A stretch of DNA of 64,000 bases from Azonexus sp. (lineage in GTDB: Bacteria; Pseudomonadota; Gammaproteobacteria; Burkholderiales; Rhodocyclaceae), in assembly GCA_017983755.1 (NCBI GenBank), contig JAGOAU010000009.1:1-64000 (forward strand), read 5' to 3'. Each line of letters opens with the position of its first letter. Within the stretch, counting starts at the first letter, position 1. Shown here one piece after another: positions 50,961 through 60,763 of the stretch. The translations under genes were made by a program, and so were the position numbers. The notes beneath the pieces are model-generated. The model was given only the letters and a program-made list of their open reading frames with translations. It made no database searches and was not told the DNA's origin.

Positions 50961-52199
50961 ATGCAGATCTACATCGTTGGTGGTGCCGTGCGTGACGAAC
51001 TGCTCGGGCGCCCGGTCGCCGACCGCGACTACGTGGTCGTCGGCGCCAGCCCGCAGGCCATGCTCGACCGGGGTTTCCGGCCGGTCGGCAAGGACTTCCC
51101 GGTTTTTCTCCATCCCGAAACGAACGAGGAATACGCGCTCGCGCGGACCGAGCGCAAGACCGGGCACGGCTATCACGGCTTCGCCTTCCACGCGGCGCCG
51201 GAGGTCACGCTGGAAGACGACCTGGCGCGGCGCGACCTGACCATCAACGCGATGGCGCGGGCGGCCGACGGCACGCTGGTCGATCCCTTCTGCGGTCGAC
51301 GCGATCTGGAGGCCAAAATCCTGCGTCACGTCGGGCCGGCCTTTGCCGAAGATCCGGTGCGCATCCTGCGCATCGCCCGCTTCGCCGCCCGCTTCGGCGA
51401 TTTTTCGCTGGCCCCGGAAACCCGCGAACTGATGCGCGGCATGGTCGCCGCCGGCGAGGTCGATCACCTGGTTGCCGAGCGCGTCTGGCAGGAACTGGCC
51501 AAGGGTCTAATGGAAGCGCAGCCTTCGCGCATGTTCACAGTGCTGCGCGAATGCGGCGCACTGGCCCGCCTGCTGCCCGAGGTCGACGCGCTGTTCGGCG
51601 TGGCGCAGCGTGCCGACTACCATCCGGAAATCGATACCGGCGTGCACACCATGATGGTGGTCGACCAGGCGGCACGCCACGATTTCGCGCTGCCGGTGCG
51701 CTTCGCCGCGCTGACCCATGATCTCGGCAAGGCAACGACGCCGGCCGACATCCTGCCGCGCCACATCGGCCACGAGATGCGCAGCGTGCAGCTGGTGACC
51801 GCCTTGTGCGAACGCCTGCGCGTGCCCGGCGAGTGCCGCGACCTCGCCCTGCTCGCCGCGCGCTACCACGGCGACATCCATCGTGCCGGCGATCTGCGCG
51901 CGGCGACGCTGGTGACCCTGCTGGAACGGACCGATGCGCTGCGCCGGCCGGAGCGCTTCCGCCAGTTGCTGCAGGCCTGCCGGTGCGATTACAACGGCCG
52001 CCTGGGCTGGCAGGACCGCCCTTACGACAGTCCGCAACGCCTGCTGGCGGTGCTGGCTGCGGTCAACGCCGTCGAAGCGGGCAAAATCGCCGCCGCCTGC
52101 GCCGACAAGGCGAAAATTCCGGAAAGCATCCATGCGGCGCGGGTTGCCGCCGTCAAGCGCCTGCTAGATGAAGCGCGAAACGACCAGGAGAATCAGTGA
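50961..52199 (+). CDS. cca: Multifunctional CCA tRNA nucleotidyltransferase/HD phosphohydrolase
   Basis: Adds and repairs the 3' CCA of tRNAs. The start at ATG 50961 gives 412 residues. The class II signature is G7-G-A-V-R-D with the metal pair D21-x-D23. The next motif '[12 protein letters not shown]' and '[15 protein letters not shown]' follow. The C-terminal HD domain is intact ('[12 protein letters not shown]'), so 2',3'-cyclic phosphodiesterase/phosphatase activity is expected, as in E. coli. Its 3' end overlaps the convergent DUF2905 gene by 36 bases. Confidence 0.95.
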   Translation: MQIYIVGGAVRDELLGRPVADRDYVVVGASPQAMLDRGFRPVGKDFPVFLHPETNEEYALARTERKTGHGYHGFAFHAAPEVTLEDDLARRDLTINAMARAADGTLVDPFCGRRDLEAKILRHVGPAFAEDPVRILRIARFAARFGDFSLAPETRELMRGMVAAGEVDHLVAERVWQELAKGLMEAQPSRMFTVLRECGALARLLPEVDALFGVAQRADYHPEIDTGVHTMMVVDQAARHDFALPVRFAALTHDLGKATTPADILPRHIGHEMRSVQLVTALCERLRVPGECRDLALLAARYHGDIHRAGDLRAATLVTLLERTDALRRPERFRQLLQACRCDYNGRLGWQDRPYDSPQRLLAVLAAVNAVEAGKIAAACADKAKIPESIHAARVAAVKRLLDEARNDQENQ

Positions 52200-52361
52200 G
52201 AAGAGGATCGTCGTCGTAAATGGCAGGTAGTAGGTGCGGCCGCGAAAGCGGAAGGCGATGTCGCCCGGCAGCTTGCCGAAACGGATGAAACGCGCGACAT
52301 GCGGGGCGATGATGCCCAGCAGGAAAATGGCGATCACCAGTGTCAGAATCCACTTCAGCAT
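52164..52361 (-). CDS. DUF2905 small membrane protein
   Basis: A 65-residue protein with two hydrophobic helices separated by '[24 protein letters not shown]', the DUF2905 hallmark. I start at ATG 52361 ('MLKWILTL'), although the frame is open upstream with a non-matching extension. Its last 36 bases overlap the 3' end of cca on the other strand, so the two messages are complementary there. Function is unknown. Confidence 0.85.
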   Translation of the reverse strand: MLKWILTLVIAIFLLGIIAPHVARFIRFGKLPGDIAFRFRGRTYYLPFTTTILFSLILLVVSRFI

Positions 52362-52425
52362 GTCGACTTGCGCTACCCTTGGTAAGCACGCATTTAAGCA
52401 TGCTTCACCCAACAAGCGAATTGCA

Positions 52426-53232
52426 ATGATAAAAACCGAAAAAATCGACGGCCTGGAGGTTTTCTCCTGCATGCCGGCGCGCAAGACCAATCGCCCGCCC
52501 CTGCTTTTCGTTCATGGCGCCTTTGCCGGTGGCTGGATGTGGACCGAGACCTTCATGCCCTTCCTCGCCGAAGCCGGCTATCCCTGTCACGCCCTTTCCC
52601 TGCGCGGACATGGCGGCAGCTACGGGCGCGAGCACATCGACTGGCATTCGGTTAACGACTACGTCGATGACGTCGCTGCCATTGTCGATTGGCTGGGGGA
52701 GGCGCCGGTGCTGATCGGCCATTCGATGGGCGGTTTCATCGTCCAGAAATACCTGGAACACCACACCGTTCCCGGTGCCGCACTGCTGTGCTCGGTGCCG
52801 CCGCAGGGGCTGATCGCCGCCCAGTTCCACATGCTGTTCCAGAAGCCGCACCTGTTCATGGACATCAACAGCATCATGGCGGGTGACCACGCGGACAGCC
52901 AGACCTTGCGCGAAGCCCTGTTTGCCGGCGAGGTCGACGAGGCCATGCTCCAGGTCTGGATGGGGCGCATGCAGACCGAGTCGCACCGGGCGCTGTGGGA
53001 CATGTCGATGTTCAACCTGCCCAATCTGCACGCGATGAACCGGCCGCCGATGCTGATTCTCGGGGCCGAGCTCGATGTTCTGACCCCGGCTTTTCTGGTC
53101 CAGTCGACCGGCCACAGCTACGGCCTGCCGGTCCATATCTTCCGCGACATGGGCCATGCCGTGACCCATGAGAAGGATTGGCCGCTGGTCGCCGCCACCC
53201 TGCGCGACTGGCTGGATACGCTGGCAGCCTGA
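52426..53232 (+). CDS. Alpha/beta-hydrolase
   Basis: A 268-residue alpha/beta-hydrolase. The start at ATG 52426 is chosen because the frame upstream runs through the divergent gene's leader. The oxyanion-hole motif is 'FVHGAFAGGWMW', the nucleophile elbow is G-H-S100-M-G-G, the acid is in 'LGAELDVLTP' and the base His is in 'DMGHAVTHE'. All parts of the triad are visible. The substrate (ester, thioester or other) cannot be told. A 10-bp palindrome AAGCATGCTT (52396-52405) lies in the divergent region with DUF2905. Confidence 0.88.
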   Translation: MIKTEKIDGLEVFSCMPARKTNRPPLLFVHGAFAGGWMWTETFMPFLAEAGYPCHALSLRGHGGSYGREHIDWHSVNDYVDDVAAIVDWLGEAPVLIGHSMGGFIVQKYLEHHTVPGAALLCSVPPQGLIAAQFHMLFQKPHLFMDINSIMAGDHADSQTLREALFAGEVDEAMLQVWMGRMQTESHRALWDMSMFNLPNLHAMNRPPMLILGAELDVLTPAFLVQSTGHSYGLPVHIFRDMGHAVTHEKDWPLVAATLRDWLDTLAA

Positions 53233-53329
53233 GAGTGCAGTGCAAGCTGATTAAGACAAGGCTGATGTTGCATTTGGTGTGGAATCGCTCCACTATTAAT
53301 CCTGTTCCCAACCATCGTCAGCCAGTGCA

Positions 53330-54289
53330 ATGAGCCAGTCGGAAAAAACTGCGGAATCGAGCAAGATTCTCGACGCCATCCGTGCCAAGCGCGAGCGCCG
53401 CACGGGCCATGTCGGCGACATCGCCGGCCTGGAAGCTTCGCTGATTGCCGACATCGAGGCCTTCGACCTCAACGAGGCCGAACGGCAGGCACGGCGCGAG
53501 CAGCTGGCGAGCCTTGGCGGCATGGGCAGCGCGGCGCTGGCCTTTCCCGAGATCGTGCCGAGCGGGGCCGTGCGCAACCTTGACAGCCGGCGGGTCGGCC
53601 AGGGCGATGACGGACAGGATCCGCAGAGCATTGTCGAAGGCAGCAGCCTGCTTGGCCAGCTGCGTAGGCAGGCGGCAGTCCGCCAGCGCGAACTGCACAC
53701 CGAGCTGGCCGAGCGCTCGGCCAGCAACAACGCGCTGGAGCAGACGCTCAAGTACATGTTCTTCTACCTGCACGATCTCGTGCAGCAGCTCAATATCGTC
53801 AAGCCGGCCATCCCGCGCGATTACACGGCGGCTGGCGATGTCGTGTTCAAGGATCTGGTCTGGCAGGAAGGTTTCGCCGATTACCGGACCCAATCGCAGG
53901 CTGCGGGGGCGATGGTCGAGCTGGTCACGCTGTCCTATCAGCTGGCATCGCCGCTCACCTTCACGATCGAGCGTGACGGACCGGCCGTCGAACGTCTGCG
54001 CACCGCGCTGTTCGATTACGGCCTGCAGTTCTCGTGCAAGGAATTCAAGAATGAGCGCAGCTACGTCGAGCGCGCCGAATTCCAGGTCAGTGGCCAGGTT
54101 GCCGTCAGTGCCCGCTGGAAGGCGGATTTCGCCAACGGCAAGCTGATCCTCGAATCGCGCAACCTCGAACGCCTGGGCAGCACCAGCCAGGCGATCCGGC
54201 CGGATGCGGTCGACCAGGCCTTGCTCGACGAATTCGGCCGCCTGGTGCTCGGGCTGCCCAACCGCTTCCGCGAGCTGGCGCGGCGCTGA
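53330..54289 (+). CDS. Conserved hypothetical protein (319 aa)
   Basis: Unrecognised. The first 150 residues are strongly charged and helical, with heptad-like patterns around 'NEAERQARREQLASL' and 'RQAAVRQRELHTELAERSA', suggesting a coiled coil. The last 150 residues look like a mixed alpha/beta domain with no cysteine cluster and no nucleotide-binding loop. There is no signal peptide or membrane helix. The Shine-Dalgarno before ATG 53330 is poor, so the start is uncertain, though the frame is firmly coding by composition. Both flanking genes have unrelated functions. Confidence 0.65.
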   Translation: MSQSEKTAESSKILDAIRAKRERRTGHVGDIAGLEASLIADIEAFDLNEAERQARREQLASLGGMGSAALAFPEIVPSGAVRNLDSRRVGQGDDGQDPQSIVEGSSLLGQLRRQAAVRQRELHTELAERSASNNALEQTLKYMFFYLHDLVQQLNIVKPAIPRDYTAAGDVVFKDLVWQEGFADYRTQSQAAGAMVELVTLSYQLASPLTFTIERDGPAVERLRTALFDYGLQFSCKEFKNERSYVERAEFQVSGQVAVSARWKADFANGKLILESRNLERLGSTSQAIRPDAVDQALLDEFGRLVLGLPNRFRELARR

Positions 54290-54298
54290 GCGAGCGGC

Positions 54299-54772
54299 CT
54301 AGAGCCGGCCGTCGAATCTCAGGGCGGATTGCTTGAGGTTTTCGATGACGCTGGTCGCCAGCGTGATCTCGCGCAGGTAGCAGCCGAGCGCGGTAATCAG
54401 GGTCAGCATGGCGGCGATGAACAAGCCGCCGATCTTGGCATAGACGTCGACCTGCAGTTCGTGGCCGACGAAGAGGGCGACCACGACCAGGCAAACCAGC
54501 AGATAACAGGTGGTGCACAGAATGATCGCCCAGTGGATCAGCTTGGCGCGGCGCGACAGCGAAACGACCGACGACAGGTTCTTGATGCGGTCGCTCAGCG
54601 GCGATTCCTCGAGCAGTTCCTTTTCGATCCGATGAAAGGCGTCGATGATGCGTGCAAGGCGATTGGAGAGCACGCCGAGCAAGGCGCCGACGCTGGTCAG
54701 CAGAAATACCGGGGCGACGGCCAGTTGGATGATCTGGGCAAGGCTTGAAACCTGACTGGGAATATCGCTCAT
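54299..54772 (-). CDS. DUF2721 membrane protein
   Basis: A 157-residue membrane protein with three long hydrophobic helices (about 15-37, 80-103 and 112-133). It has '[29 protein letters not shown]' at the start, the DUF2721 hallmark, and a soluble 'RRIEKELL'-like helical loop between the first two helices. Function is unknown. It is divergent from selO and convergent with the unknown gene ending at 54289. Confidence 0.85.
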   Translation of the reverse strand: MSDIPSQVSSLAQIIQLAVAPVFLLTSVGALLGVLSNRLARIIDAFHRIEKELLEESPLSDRIKNLSSVVSLSRRAKLIHWAIILCTTCYLLVCLVVVALFVGHELQVDVYAKIGGLFIAAMLTLITALGCYLREITLATSVIENLKQSALRFDGRL

Positions 54773-54920
54773 GGCTTGGCTTTCAGGAGGGGAGCGTCGG
54801 CGATTTTACCGGAGCGCGGCGCCCAAGTCTGCCTGGCGGAGCGCGCGCGAAATGCCGAACCATCGGCTGTTTTGCTACTCTCAAGGCTGGCTCCGATATT
54901 TCAGATTCTCTGGCAACCCA

Positions 54921-56420
54921 ATGAACGCACCAGAAACCCTTCGCCTCGAACAACTCGTCTTCGACAACAGCTTCGCCGCCCTGCCCGAGACCTTCTACAC
55001 CCGCCTGGCGCCGCTCGGCCTGCCGGCGCCCTATCTGGTCGCCGCCAGCCCCGACGTGGCGGCATTGATCGGACTCGATCCCGGCGAGTTCCGGCGCCCC
55101 GAATTCTGTGAAATCTTCGCCGGCAACTGCCTGCCGCCGGGCAGTGACGCACTGGCCGCTGTCTATTCCGGGCACCAGTTCGGCGTCTGGGCGGGGCAGC
55201 TTGGCGACGGCCGCGCGCATCTGCTGGGCGGCCTGCGCAACGCGCGCGGGCATTGGGAAATCCAGCTCAAGGGCGCCGGGCGCACGCCGTATTCGCGTGG
55301 TGCCGACGGGCGCGCCGTGCTGCGCTCGTCGATCCGCGAGTTCCTGTGCTCCGAAGCGATGGCCGGACTCGGCATCCCGACCACGCGGGCGCTGTCCGTC
55401 GTCGGCGCCGATCTGCCGGTGCGCCGCGAAACGATCGAGACCGCGGCGGTCGTCGCCCGCGTGGCGCCCAGCTTCGTCCGCTTCGGCTCCTTCGAGCACT
55501 GGGCCGCGCGCGGCCGCCACGACGAACTGCGGCAGCTGGCCGACTACGTGATCGCGGTCTTCCGCCCGGAATGCCGGGAGGCCGCCAATCCCTACGCCGC
55601 GCTGCTGACCGACGCCAGCCGCCGCACCGGCGAGCTGATGGCGCACTGGATGTCAGTCGGCTTCATGCACGGGGTGATGAACACCGACAACATGTCGATC
55701 CTCGGCCTGACCCTCGACTACGGCCCCTTCGGCTTCATGGAAGCCTTCGACGCCGGCCACATCTGCAACCATTCCGACACCCACGGCCGCTACACTTTCC
55801 GCAACCAGCCGCATGTCGCGCAATGGAATCTTTACCGCCTGGCCGATGCCCTGCTGCCGTTGATCGGCAAGCCGACGCTGGCCCAGGGCGCGGTCGACGA
55901 CCATTTCGGGCCGGCTTTCGAGGCCAGATTCGAGCAACTGATGTGCGCCAAGCTCGGCTTCCGCGTCGCCCTCGAAGACGACGAAAACTTCATCGGCGAA
56001 ACCTTCGGCCTGCTGCAACAGCATCGTCCGGACTTCACGCAGTTCTTCCGTGCCCTGTCGCACTTGCCTGCTGCGGTCGACCCCGAAAAACAGGCCAAAA
56101 CCGACGCCGTGCTGCGCGACCAGTTCGTCGACCGCGCCGCCTGCGATGCCTGGCTGACCAACTGGCGCGCCCGGCTGGCGCAAACGCCGTGGGACGACGC
56201 TGCGCGCCAGACGGCGATGCGCGCCGTCAACCCGAAATACGTGCTGCGCAACTGGCTGGCCGAAGTCGCGATCCGCCAGGCGCAGGACAAGGATTTTTCC
56301 GAGGTCGAACGTCTGCTCGCCTGTCTGCGCCGCCCGTTCGACGAGCAGCCGGAATTCGAACACTATGCCGCGTTGCCGCCCGACTGGGCGAACGGGCTCG
56401 AGGTCAGCTGTTCCAGCTAG
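54921..56420 (+). CDS. selO: Protein AMPylase SelO (YdiU family)
   Basis: SelO is a pseudokinase that transfers AMP to Ser, Thr or Tyr of proteins and is tied to redox stress. The start at ATG 54921 gives 499 residues. The family start '[20 protein letters not shown]' is present, with '[18 protein letters not shown]', '[27 protein letters not shown]', '[28 protein letters not shown]' (metal-binding and catalytic Asn/Asp) and '[11 protein letters not shown]'. The C-terminus lacks the selenocysteine/cysteine motif near the very end of some eukaryotic members but ends in C-S-S, with a Cys two residues before the last. It overlaps btuD by four bases, tail to tail. Confidence 0.93.
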   Translation: MNAPETLRLEQLVFDNSFAALPETFYTRLAPLGLPAPYLVAASPDVAALIGLDPGEFRRPEFCEIFAGNCLPPGSDALAAVYSGHQFGVWAGQLGDGRAHLLGGLRNARGHWEIQLKGAGRTPYSRGADGRAVLRSSIREFLCSEAMAGLGIPTTRALSVVGADLPVRRETIETAAVVARVAPSFVRFGSFEHWAARGRHDELRQLADYVIAVFRPECREAANPYAALLTDASRRTGELMAHWMSVGFMHGVMNTDNMSILGLTLDYGPFGFMEAFDAGHICNHSDTHGRYTFRNQPHVAQWNLYRLADALLPLIGKPTLAQGAVDDHFGPAFEARFEQLMCAKLGFRVALEDDENFIGETFGLLQQHRPDFTQFFRALSHLPAAVDPEKQAKTDAVLRDQFVDRAACDAWLTNWRARLAQTPWDDAARQTAMRAVNPKYVLRNWLAEVAIRQAQDKDFSEVERLLACLRRPFDEQPEFEHYAALPPDWANGLEVSCSS

Positions 56421-57190
56421 GCGGGAACGAAGCAGCGCTGGCCGGCCTGTTCGAACTGGCGCAGCGGGTAGCCGTAGAGCGCGCTGAGCTTTTCGGCGGT
56501 CAGAACGGTGTCGACCGCGCCCAGTTCGCAATGGCCGTCGCCGTCGATCAGCAGCCCCCGGTCGCAGAAGCGGTGGGCGAGCGCCGGGTCGTGCAGGACC
56601 ATGACGACGCCCGCGCCGCAGTCGCGCGCCGCGCCGGCGAACAGTTCGAGGACGGCCATCTGGTGGTTGAGGTCGAGGTGGGCGAGCGGTTCGTCGAGCA
56701 GGTAAAGCGGCGCCGCCTGGGCGAGCAGGGTGGCGATGGCCAGACGCTGGCGTTCGCCGCCGGAGAGGGTGTGGATCTGGCGCCCTTCCATGCCGTCGAG
56801 GCCGACGGCGGCGAGCGCGCTGCGCGCCAGGTCGGCGTCGCGCTGTGTTTCCCAGTCCCAGCGACCGAGGTGCGGGTGGCGGCCGGTGAGAGCCGTTTCA
56901 AGGACCGTCGAGCCGAACGGGTCGGCCTGCGTCTGGCCCAGCCAGGCGCGGCGCAACGCGGCGGCGCGCGGCGCCAGCGCGGCATAGGCTGTGCCGCCCA
57001 GTTCGATGCGACCGGCAGCCGGTTCGCGCAACCCGGCCAGTGTGGCGAGCAGGGTGGACTTGCCGGCGCCGTTGCGGCCGAGGATGGCCAGCCGCTGGCC
57101 AGCCGTGATGTCGAGGTCAAGCCGGCGCACGACCTGGTGTCCGCCGATGTCTACCGAAAGGCCGTGGGCGGCCAGCAACGGGGCGCTCAT
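56417..57190 (-). CDS. btuD: Cobalamin ABC transporter ATP-binding protein (BtuD type)
   Basis: A 257-residue ABC ATPase with Walker [10 protein letters not shown], signature L-S-G-G-E-R-Q-R and Walker B '[12 protein letters not shown]'. It belongs to the FecCD/BtuCD ATPase group. The start overlaps the btuC stop (ATGA), and the btuB-btuC-btuD order behind a cobalamin riboswitch indicates vitamin B12 or cobinamide import rather than siderophore import. No btuF-type binding protein gene lies in the operon. Confidence 0.88.
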   Translation of the reverse strand: MSAPLLAAHGLSVDIGGHQVVRRLDLDITAGQRLAILGRNGAGKSTLLATLAGLREPAAGRIELGGTAYAALAPRAAALRRAWLGQTQADPFGSTVLETALTGRHPHLGRWDWETQRDADLARSALAAVGLDGMEGRQIHTLSGGERQRLAIATLLAQAAPLYLLDEPLAHLDLNHQMAVLELFAGAARDCGAGVVMVLHDPALAHRFCDRGLLIDGDGHCELGAVDTVLTAEKLSALYGYPLRQFEQAGQRCFVPA

Positions 57191-58164
57191 CGGGCCTGAC
57201 GCGAGAGCAGGAAGAGGAAGACCGGCACGCCGATCAGCGCCGTTAGCACGCCGACCGGCAGTTGCTGCGGGGCGATCAGCGAGCGCGCCAGGGTGTCGGC
57301 CAGCATCAGCAGCGCACCGCCGGCCAGTGCCGAGGCGGGCAGCAGCAGGCGCTGGTCGTTGCCGGTGACAAGCCGGACCAGATGCGGGACGACGAGGCCG
57401 ATGAAGCCGATCGAGCCGGCCGTCGTTACCGAGGCGGCAGTGGCCAGCGAGGCGAGCAGGAAAACGGCATAGCGCAGGCGGTTGACCGCAACACCCAGCG
57501 CCTGCGCCTGCAGCAGCCCGCGCGCCAGCAGGTTGAGCTCGCGCGCGAAGGGCATCGCCAGCACCAGCGCGATGGCCAGCGCCAACGTGGGCGGCCAGGC
57601 GCTGGCGGCCTGGCCGAGGTCGCCGGTCAGCCAGAAGAGCATGCCACGCAGGCGGTCTTCCGGGGCGATCGCCAGCATCAGCGAGATCAGCGCGCCGCAG
57701 CCGGCGGCGACGATGACGCCGGTCAGCAGCAGGCGCGTCTGCGTCCAGCTACCGTCGCCGTGGGCCAGTCCGAAGACCAGGAACATGGCGCCGAGGGCGC
57801 CGGCGAAGGCCAGCCCGTCGATGCCGAACGTCGGCAGGCCGACCATGATGGCAAACAGCGCGCCGACGCCGGCGCCACCGGAAATACCGAGAATGTAGGG
57901 ATCGGCCAGCGGGTTGCGCAGCAGCACCTGCATCAGCCCGCCGGCCAATGCCAGCAGGCCGCCGCAGGCGAAACCGGCGAGGGCGCGCGGCAGGCGCAGT
58001 TCGCGGACGATGTCGGCGCCGGGCGCGTCGCGCCCGAGCAGGGCGGCGAGGACGTCGGCCGCCGCGACCGGGATGCTGCCGGCCGCCAGCGCCGCCCAGA
58101 AACTCGCCAGTGCTAGCAGCACGAGCACGGCGAGGATCAGGAAGGCGCGGCGGCGGTCGGGCAT
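57187..58164 (-). CDS. btuC: Cobalamin ABC transporter permease (BtuC type)
   Basis: A 325-residue FecCD-family permease with nine or ten membrane helices. Family markers are 'RLPRALAGFACGGLLALAGGLMQVLLRNPLADPYILGISGGAG' (split by helices) and 'GFIGLVVPHLVRLVTGNDQRLLLP'. The start ATG 58164 shares one base with the btuB stop (TGATG), so translation is coupled. The reading frame is open far upstream in antisense-like composition, but the true start is set by the overlap and the length. Confidence 0.9.
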   Translation of the reverse strand: MPDRRRAFLILAVLVLLALASFWAALAAGSIPVAAADVLAALLGRDAPGADIVRELRLPRALAGFACGGLLALAGGLMQVLLRNPLADPYILGISGGAGVGALFAIMVGLPTFGIDGLAFAGALGAMFLVFGLAHGDGSWTQTRLLLTGVIVAAGCGALISLMLAIAPEDRLRGMLFWLTGDLGQAASAWPPTLALAIALVLAMPFARELNLLARGLLQAQALGVAVNRLRYAVFLLASLATAASVTTAGSIGFIGLVVPHLVRLVTGNDQRLLLPASALAGGALLMLADTLARSLIAPQQLPVGVLTALIGVPVFLFLLSRQAR

Positions 58165-60137
58165 CAGCGGAAGTTGTAGCTCGCGGTCATCAGGAAGGTA
58201 CGGCCATCGGCGGGGTAGTAATAATAGTCCGACTGGAAGGTCGAATAGCCGGCGTAGGGCGAGTACTTCTGGTCGAAGGCGTTGAGCAGGCGCGCCGAGA
58301 TCGACCACGGCTTGAAATTCCAGCCGGCCATGAAGTCGACCGTGGTGTAGCCGGACAGCTTGTCGTGAATATTGGCAAAGTCGCCGCTGTAGTAGCGTTC
58401 GCCGACGTAGTTGAGCACCGCCGAATACTGGCCGATGGCGGCGCCGTCCCAGATCAGCCGCGCCGAGGCCTTGTTGTGCGGAACCAGCGGCACCTGCTTG
58501 CCGTCGTAGATGCCTTCGCGGAAGGTCGAGTCGGTGTAGGTGTAGGTCGCACGGGCCAGCAGCGAGGGCACGATGCGCCAGTCGCCTTCGAGTTCGAGGC
58601 CCTGGCGGCGTGTCTTGTCGAGATTGACGTTGGAGAACAGCGAACCGTCGTAGGCGATTTCGTCGTCCAGGTCCATCCGGTAGAGCGCGGCGCGACCCTT
58701 GACCGGGCCCAGCGTCACGCTGCCGCCGATTTCGCCGAGCGTGCCGGTCTGCGGCTTGAGGTTGCCGGCGAAGGTGGGGTTGCCGGTGAACGGGTCGTAA
58801 CCGAACAGTTCGTCGGTGTTGGCGAAGCGGAAGGTGGTGCCGCCCTTGCCGTAGACGCGCCAGCCGTTGCCGGCATAGCTGAGGCCGAGATCCCAGGCGC
58901 TGCGGGTGTATTCGGCGCTGCCGCTCATCGCCGGCTGCATGCCGAAGAAGCCCATGTAGGCGTCCTGCGTAGCGGACTGGTCGACGCGCTGGCTGCGCGC
59001 GCCGAGCGTGGTGGCGAGGCCGGCGACCCATTCGGTGACGTTCTGGAAGTAGAAGCCGGTGCTGTCCTGCTTGGCGCCCTGCGTGGCGGATGTCGTGTAG
59101 GTGGCGTCGACTTCTCCGGAGTAGTAGTCGATACCGGCCACGGTCTCGCTCTTCAGGACGCCGAGGCCGTGCTGCCAGCGCAGGCGCGGGGTGACCGACC
59201 AGTTGTCGCGCGTGCGGTCGGCCTGGCTGCCGAAGGAGACGTAGTTGGCGTGCTGGTTCTGGCGGTCGTACGAGATCTCCGCCTCGAAGCGCAGGGTGTC
59301 GGTGATCGGCAGCGCGACGCCGGGGCGCAGGCGATAGCCGTCGCTGCGCTGCGAGTCGTTGGGCGAGGTCGAGGTCTTCGGATTGTTCTGGTAGGCGGCG
59401 CTCAGCAGGTAGCCGGGGAGACCGGAATGGTCGTTGTACACGGCGTAGTCGACGAAGGCCTCGCCCTTCCCGATGTAGAGTCCGCCGCGCCCGCTGAGGG
59501 CGGCCTGCTCGGCCTGCGAGTTCTCGCGCCAGCCGCCGGTGTGGGCATAACGGGCGAAGGCGTTGGCATAGCCGGTTTCGTTGCCGTAGGCGCCGTTGAG
59601 GTCGACGGTCTGGGTGTCGTAGCTGCCGATGCCCACCGTCGCCCCGAAGCGCGGCGTGCCCGACTTGTCGGTGATGATATTGACCACGCCGCCGGTCGCC
59701 TTGTCGCCGTACAGCACGGTGCCGGCGCCACGCATGATTTCGATGCGCTGCACGCTGTCGAGCGGGATCGCCGACCAGCTGACGCTGCCCATGTCGATCG
59801 GGTTCATGCGCTGGCCGTCGAGGAGGATCAGCGTGTTGCTGCCGGCGGTTTCGCCGAAGCCGCGGATGTCGACCGTCGAGTCGATGCCGAGGCTGCCGTA
59901 GAGGGCGCGCACATCGACGCCGGCGCTGCCCTTGAGCATGCTCGGCAGGTCGCGCGCCGGCGTGTTGCGGATGTCGTCGCGGGTGATGACGCTGACGTTG
60001 GCCGCCACGTTGGTATCGGGTTCGCTGAAGCGGGTGGCGCTGACGATGACCGGGTCGAGATCGGCGGCCTGGGCGTGCGCGGGCGCCAGAAAGGCGACGG
60101 AGAGGGCCGCGGCGAGCGGCGTGAGACGTGGATTCAT
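58164..60137 (-). CDS. btuB: TonB-dependent outer-membrane receptor for cobalamin (BtuB type)
   Basis: A 657-residue outer-membrane receptor. The signal peptide ends near A-Q-A-A (about residue 24), and a TonB-box-like 'DPVIVSATRF' follows. The plug domain has 'IRNTPARDLPSML' and 'GSNTLILLDGQRMNPIDM'. The barrel of about 22 strands ends in aromatic 'MTASYNFR', the C-terminal Phe being second to last. GGGAGA precedes ATG 60137. Because the gene lies behind a cobalamin riboswitch and before btuC and btuD, the ligand is almost surely a corrinoid. Confidence 0.93.
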   Translation of the reverse strand: MNPRLTPLAAALSVAFLAPAHAQAADLDPVIVSATRFSEPDTNVAANVSVITRDDIRNTPARDLPSMLKGSAGVDVRALYGSLGIDSTVDIRGFGETAGSNTLILLDGQRMNPIDMGSVSWSAIPLDSVQRIEIMRGAGTVLYGDKATGGVVNIITDKSGTPRFGATVGIGSYDTQTVDLNGAYGNETGYANAFARYAHTGGWRENSQAEQAALSGRGGLYIGKGEAFVDYAVYNDHSGLPGYLLSAAYQNNPKTSTSPNDSQRSDGYRLRPGVALPITDTLRFEAEISYDRQNQHANYVSFGSQADRTRDNWSVTPRLRWQHGLGVLKSETVAGIDYYSGEVDATYTTSATQGAKQDSTGFYFQNVTEWVAGLATTLGARSQRVDQSATQDAYMGFFGMQPAMSGSAEYTRSAWDLGLSYAGNGWRVYGKGGTTFRFANTDELFGYDPFTGNPTFAGNLKPQTGTLGEIGGSVTLGPVKGRAALYRMDLDDEIAYDGSLFSNVNLDKTRRQGLELEGDWRIVPSLLARATYTYTDSTFREGIYDGKQVPLVPHNKASARLIWDGAAIGQYSAVLNYVGERYYSGDFANIHDKLSGYTTVDFMAGWNFKPWSISARLLNAFDQKYSPYAGYSTFQSDYYYYPADGRTFLMTASYNFR

Positions 60138-60254
60138 GATTCTCCCTTTCGCGGCAGGCGTCCCCGCATGCCGGAATGACTGAAAAGGAAGCACTGGGAG
60201 AATGAACGCAGGTCAAGGCCCGGCACCACACCCCCGTGGCACTTCCGCTGGTTT

Positions 60255-60432
60255 GTCCCAGGCCGGTATCCGGGCTCGCAAGTCTTGACGCGCCGCCTTC
60301 CCAGGCCGAAACCCAGTGGCGTTGTGGCGCGCCCGCACTTGCTTACCGTTGCGGGGGCAGCAGCGGAATTGTCCGAAAGGACGCACCGCTTTCCCGTTTA
60401 ACCGCGGTTGGAGAATCCTTCCGCAGCACCTG
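60255..60432 (-). promoter_or_regulatory. Cobalamin riboswitch
   Basis: Read on the minus strand, this leader contains the series of conserved pieces of the cobalamin family: 'GGTGC' near its 5' end, 'GGGAA' and 'GGTGCG' next, then 'CCCCCGCAACGGTAA' and 'GCCACTGGG', and finally the B12-box-like 'GAGCCCGGATACCGGCC'. It lies 118-295 bases upstream of the btuB start. Binding of adenosylcobalamin would be expected to reduce btuBCD expression. Edges are estimated to within about 15 bases. Confidence 0.88.
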
Positions 60433-60527
60433 ACACGGCGCGCATTCTACATGGCGGCTTGCTGCGATGCACCAGAAACTTGCATCGCCGATCCCGACAA
60501 AGCACTTTCAGAATAAAGGCTTAGTCC

Positions 60528-60557
60528 TTGACCACACGGGCTTTCAGCCTCTATAGT
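60528..60557 (+). promoter_or_regulatory. Candidate sigma70 promoter for the zapB-like/zapA unit
   Basis: TTGACC (60528-60533) and TATAGT (60552-60557) are separated by 18 bases. The predicted transcription start is at about 60564, one base before the chosen ATG (60565). Confidence 0.6.
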
Positions 60558-60564
60558 GCGCGCC

Positions 60565-60762
60565 ATGAATACCGAACTCGATGCGCTCGAAAACAAGATC
60601 GAACAGGTCGTCGCCCTGGTGCATCAGTTGCGCGCCGAGAACGAAGTGCTGAAGAACCAGATGGCGGCGGCCGAGGCCGAACGCCTGCACCTGCGCCAGA
60701 CGATGACGGTCGCCCGCGAGCGTCTCGAAGGCCTGATGGACAAGCTGCCCGAGGATGCCTGA
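60565..60762 (+). CDS. Small coiled-coil protein, ZapB-like (TIGR02449-type)
   Basis: A 65-residue, almost fully helical protein with clear heptads ('LDALENKIEQVVALVHQLRAENEVLKNQM' pattern). It stands directly before zapA, as the TIGR02449/ZapB-like proteins do in proteobacteria. It probably binds ZapA or the FtsZ ring. The start is ATG 60565, since a GTG three codons upstream overlaps the -10 box. No Shine-Dalgarno is visible and the promoter predicts a transcript beginning at or next to the ATG, so the mRNA may be leaderless. zapA begins one base after the stop. Confidence 0.8.
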   Translation: MNTELDALENKIEQVVALVHQLRAENEVLKNQMAAAEAERLHLRQTMTVARERLEGLMDKLPEDA

Positions 60763-60763
60763 G

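Noticed and set aside
57948-60179. 743-codon open frame antisense to btuB
   Set aside because: Same cause as above. The strand with signal peptide, plug and barrel motifs is the coding one.
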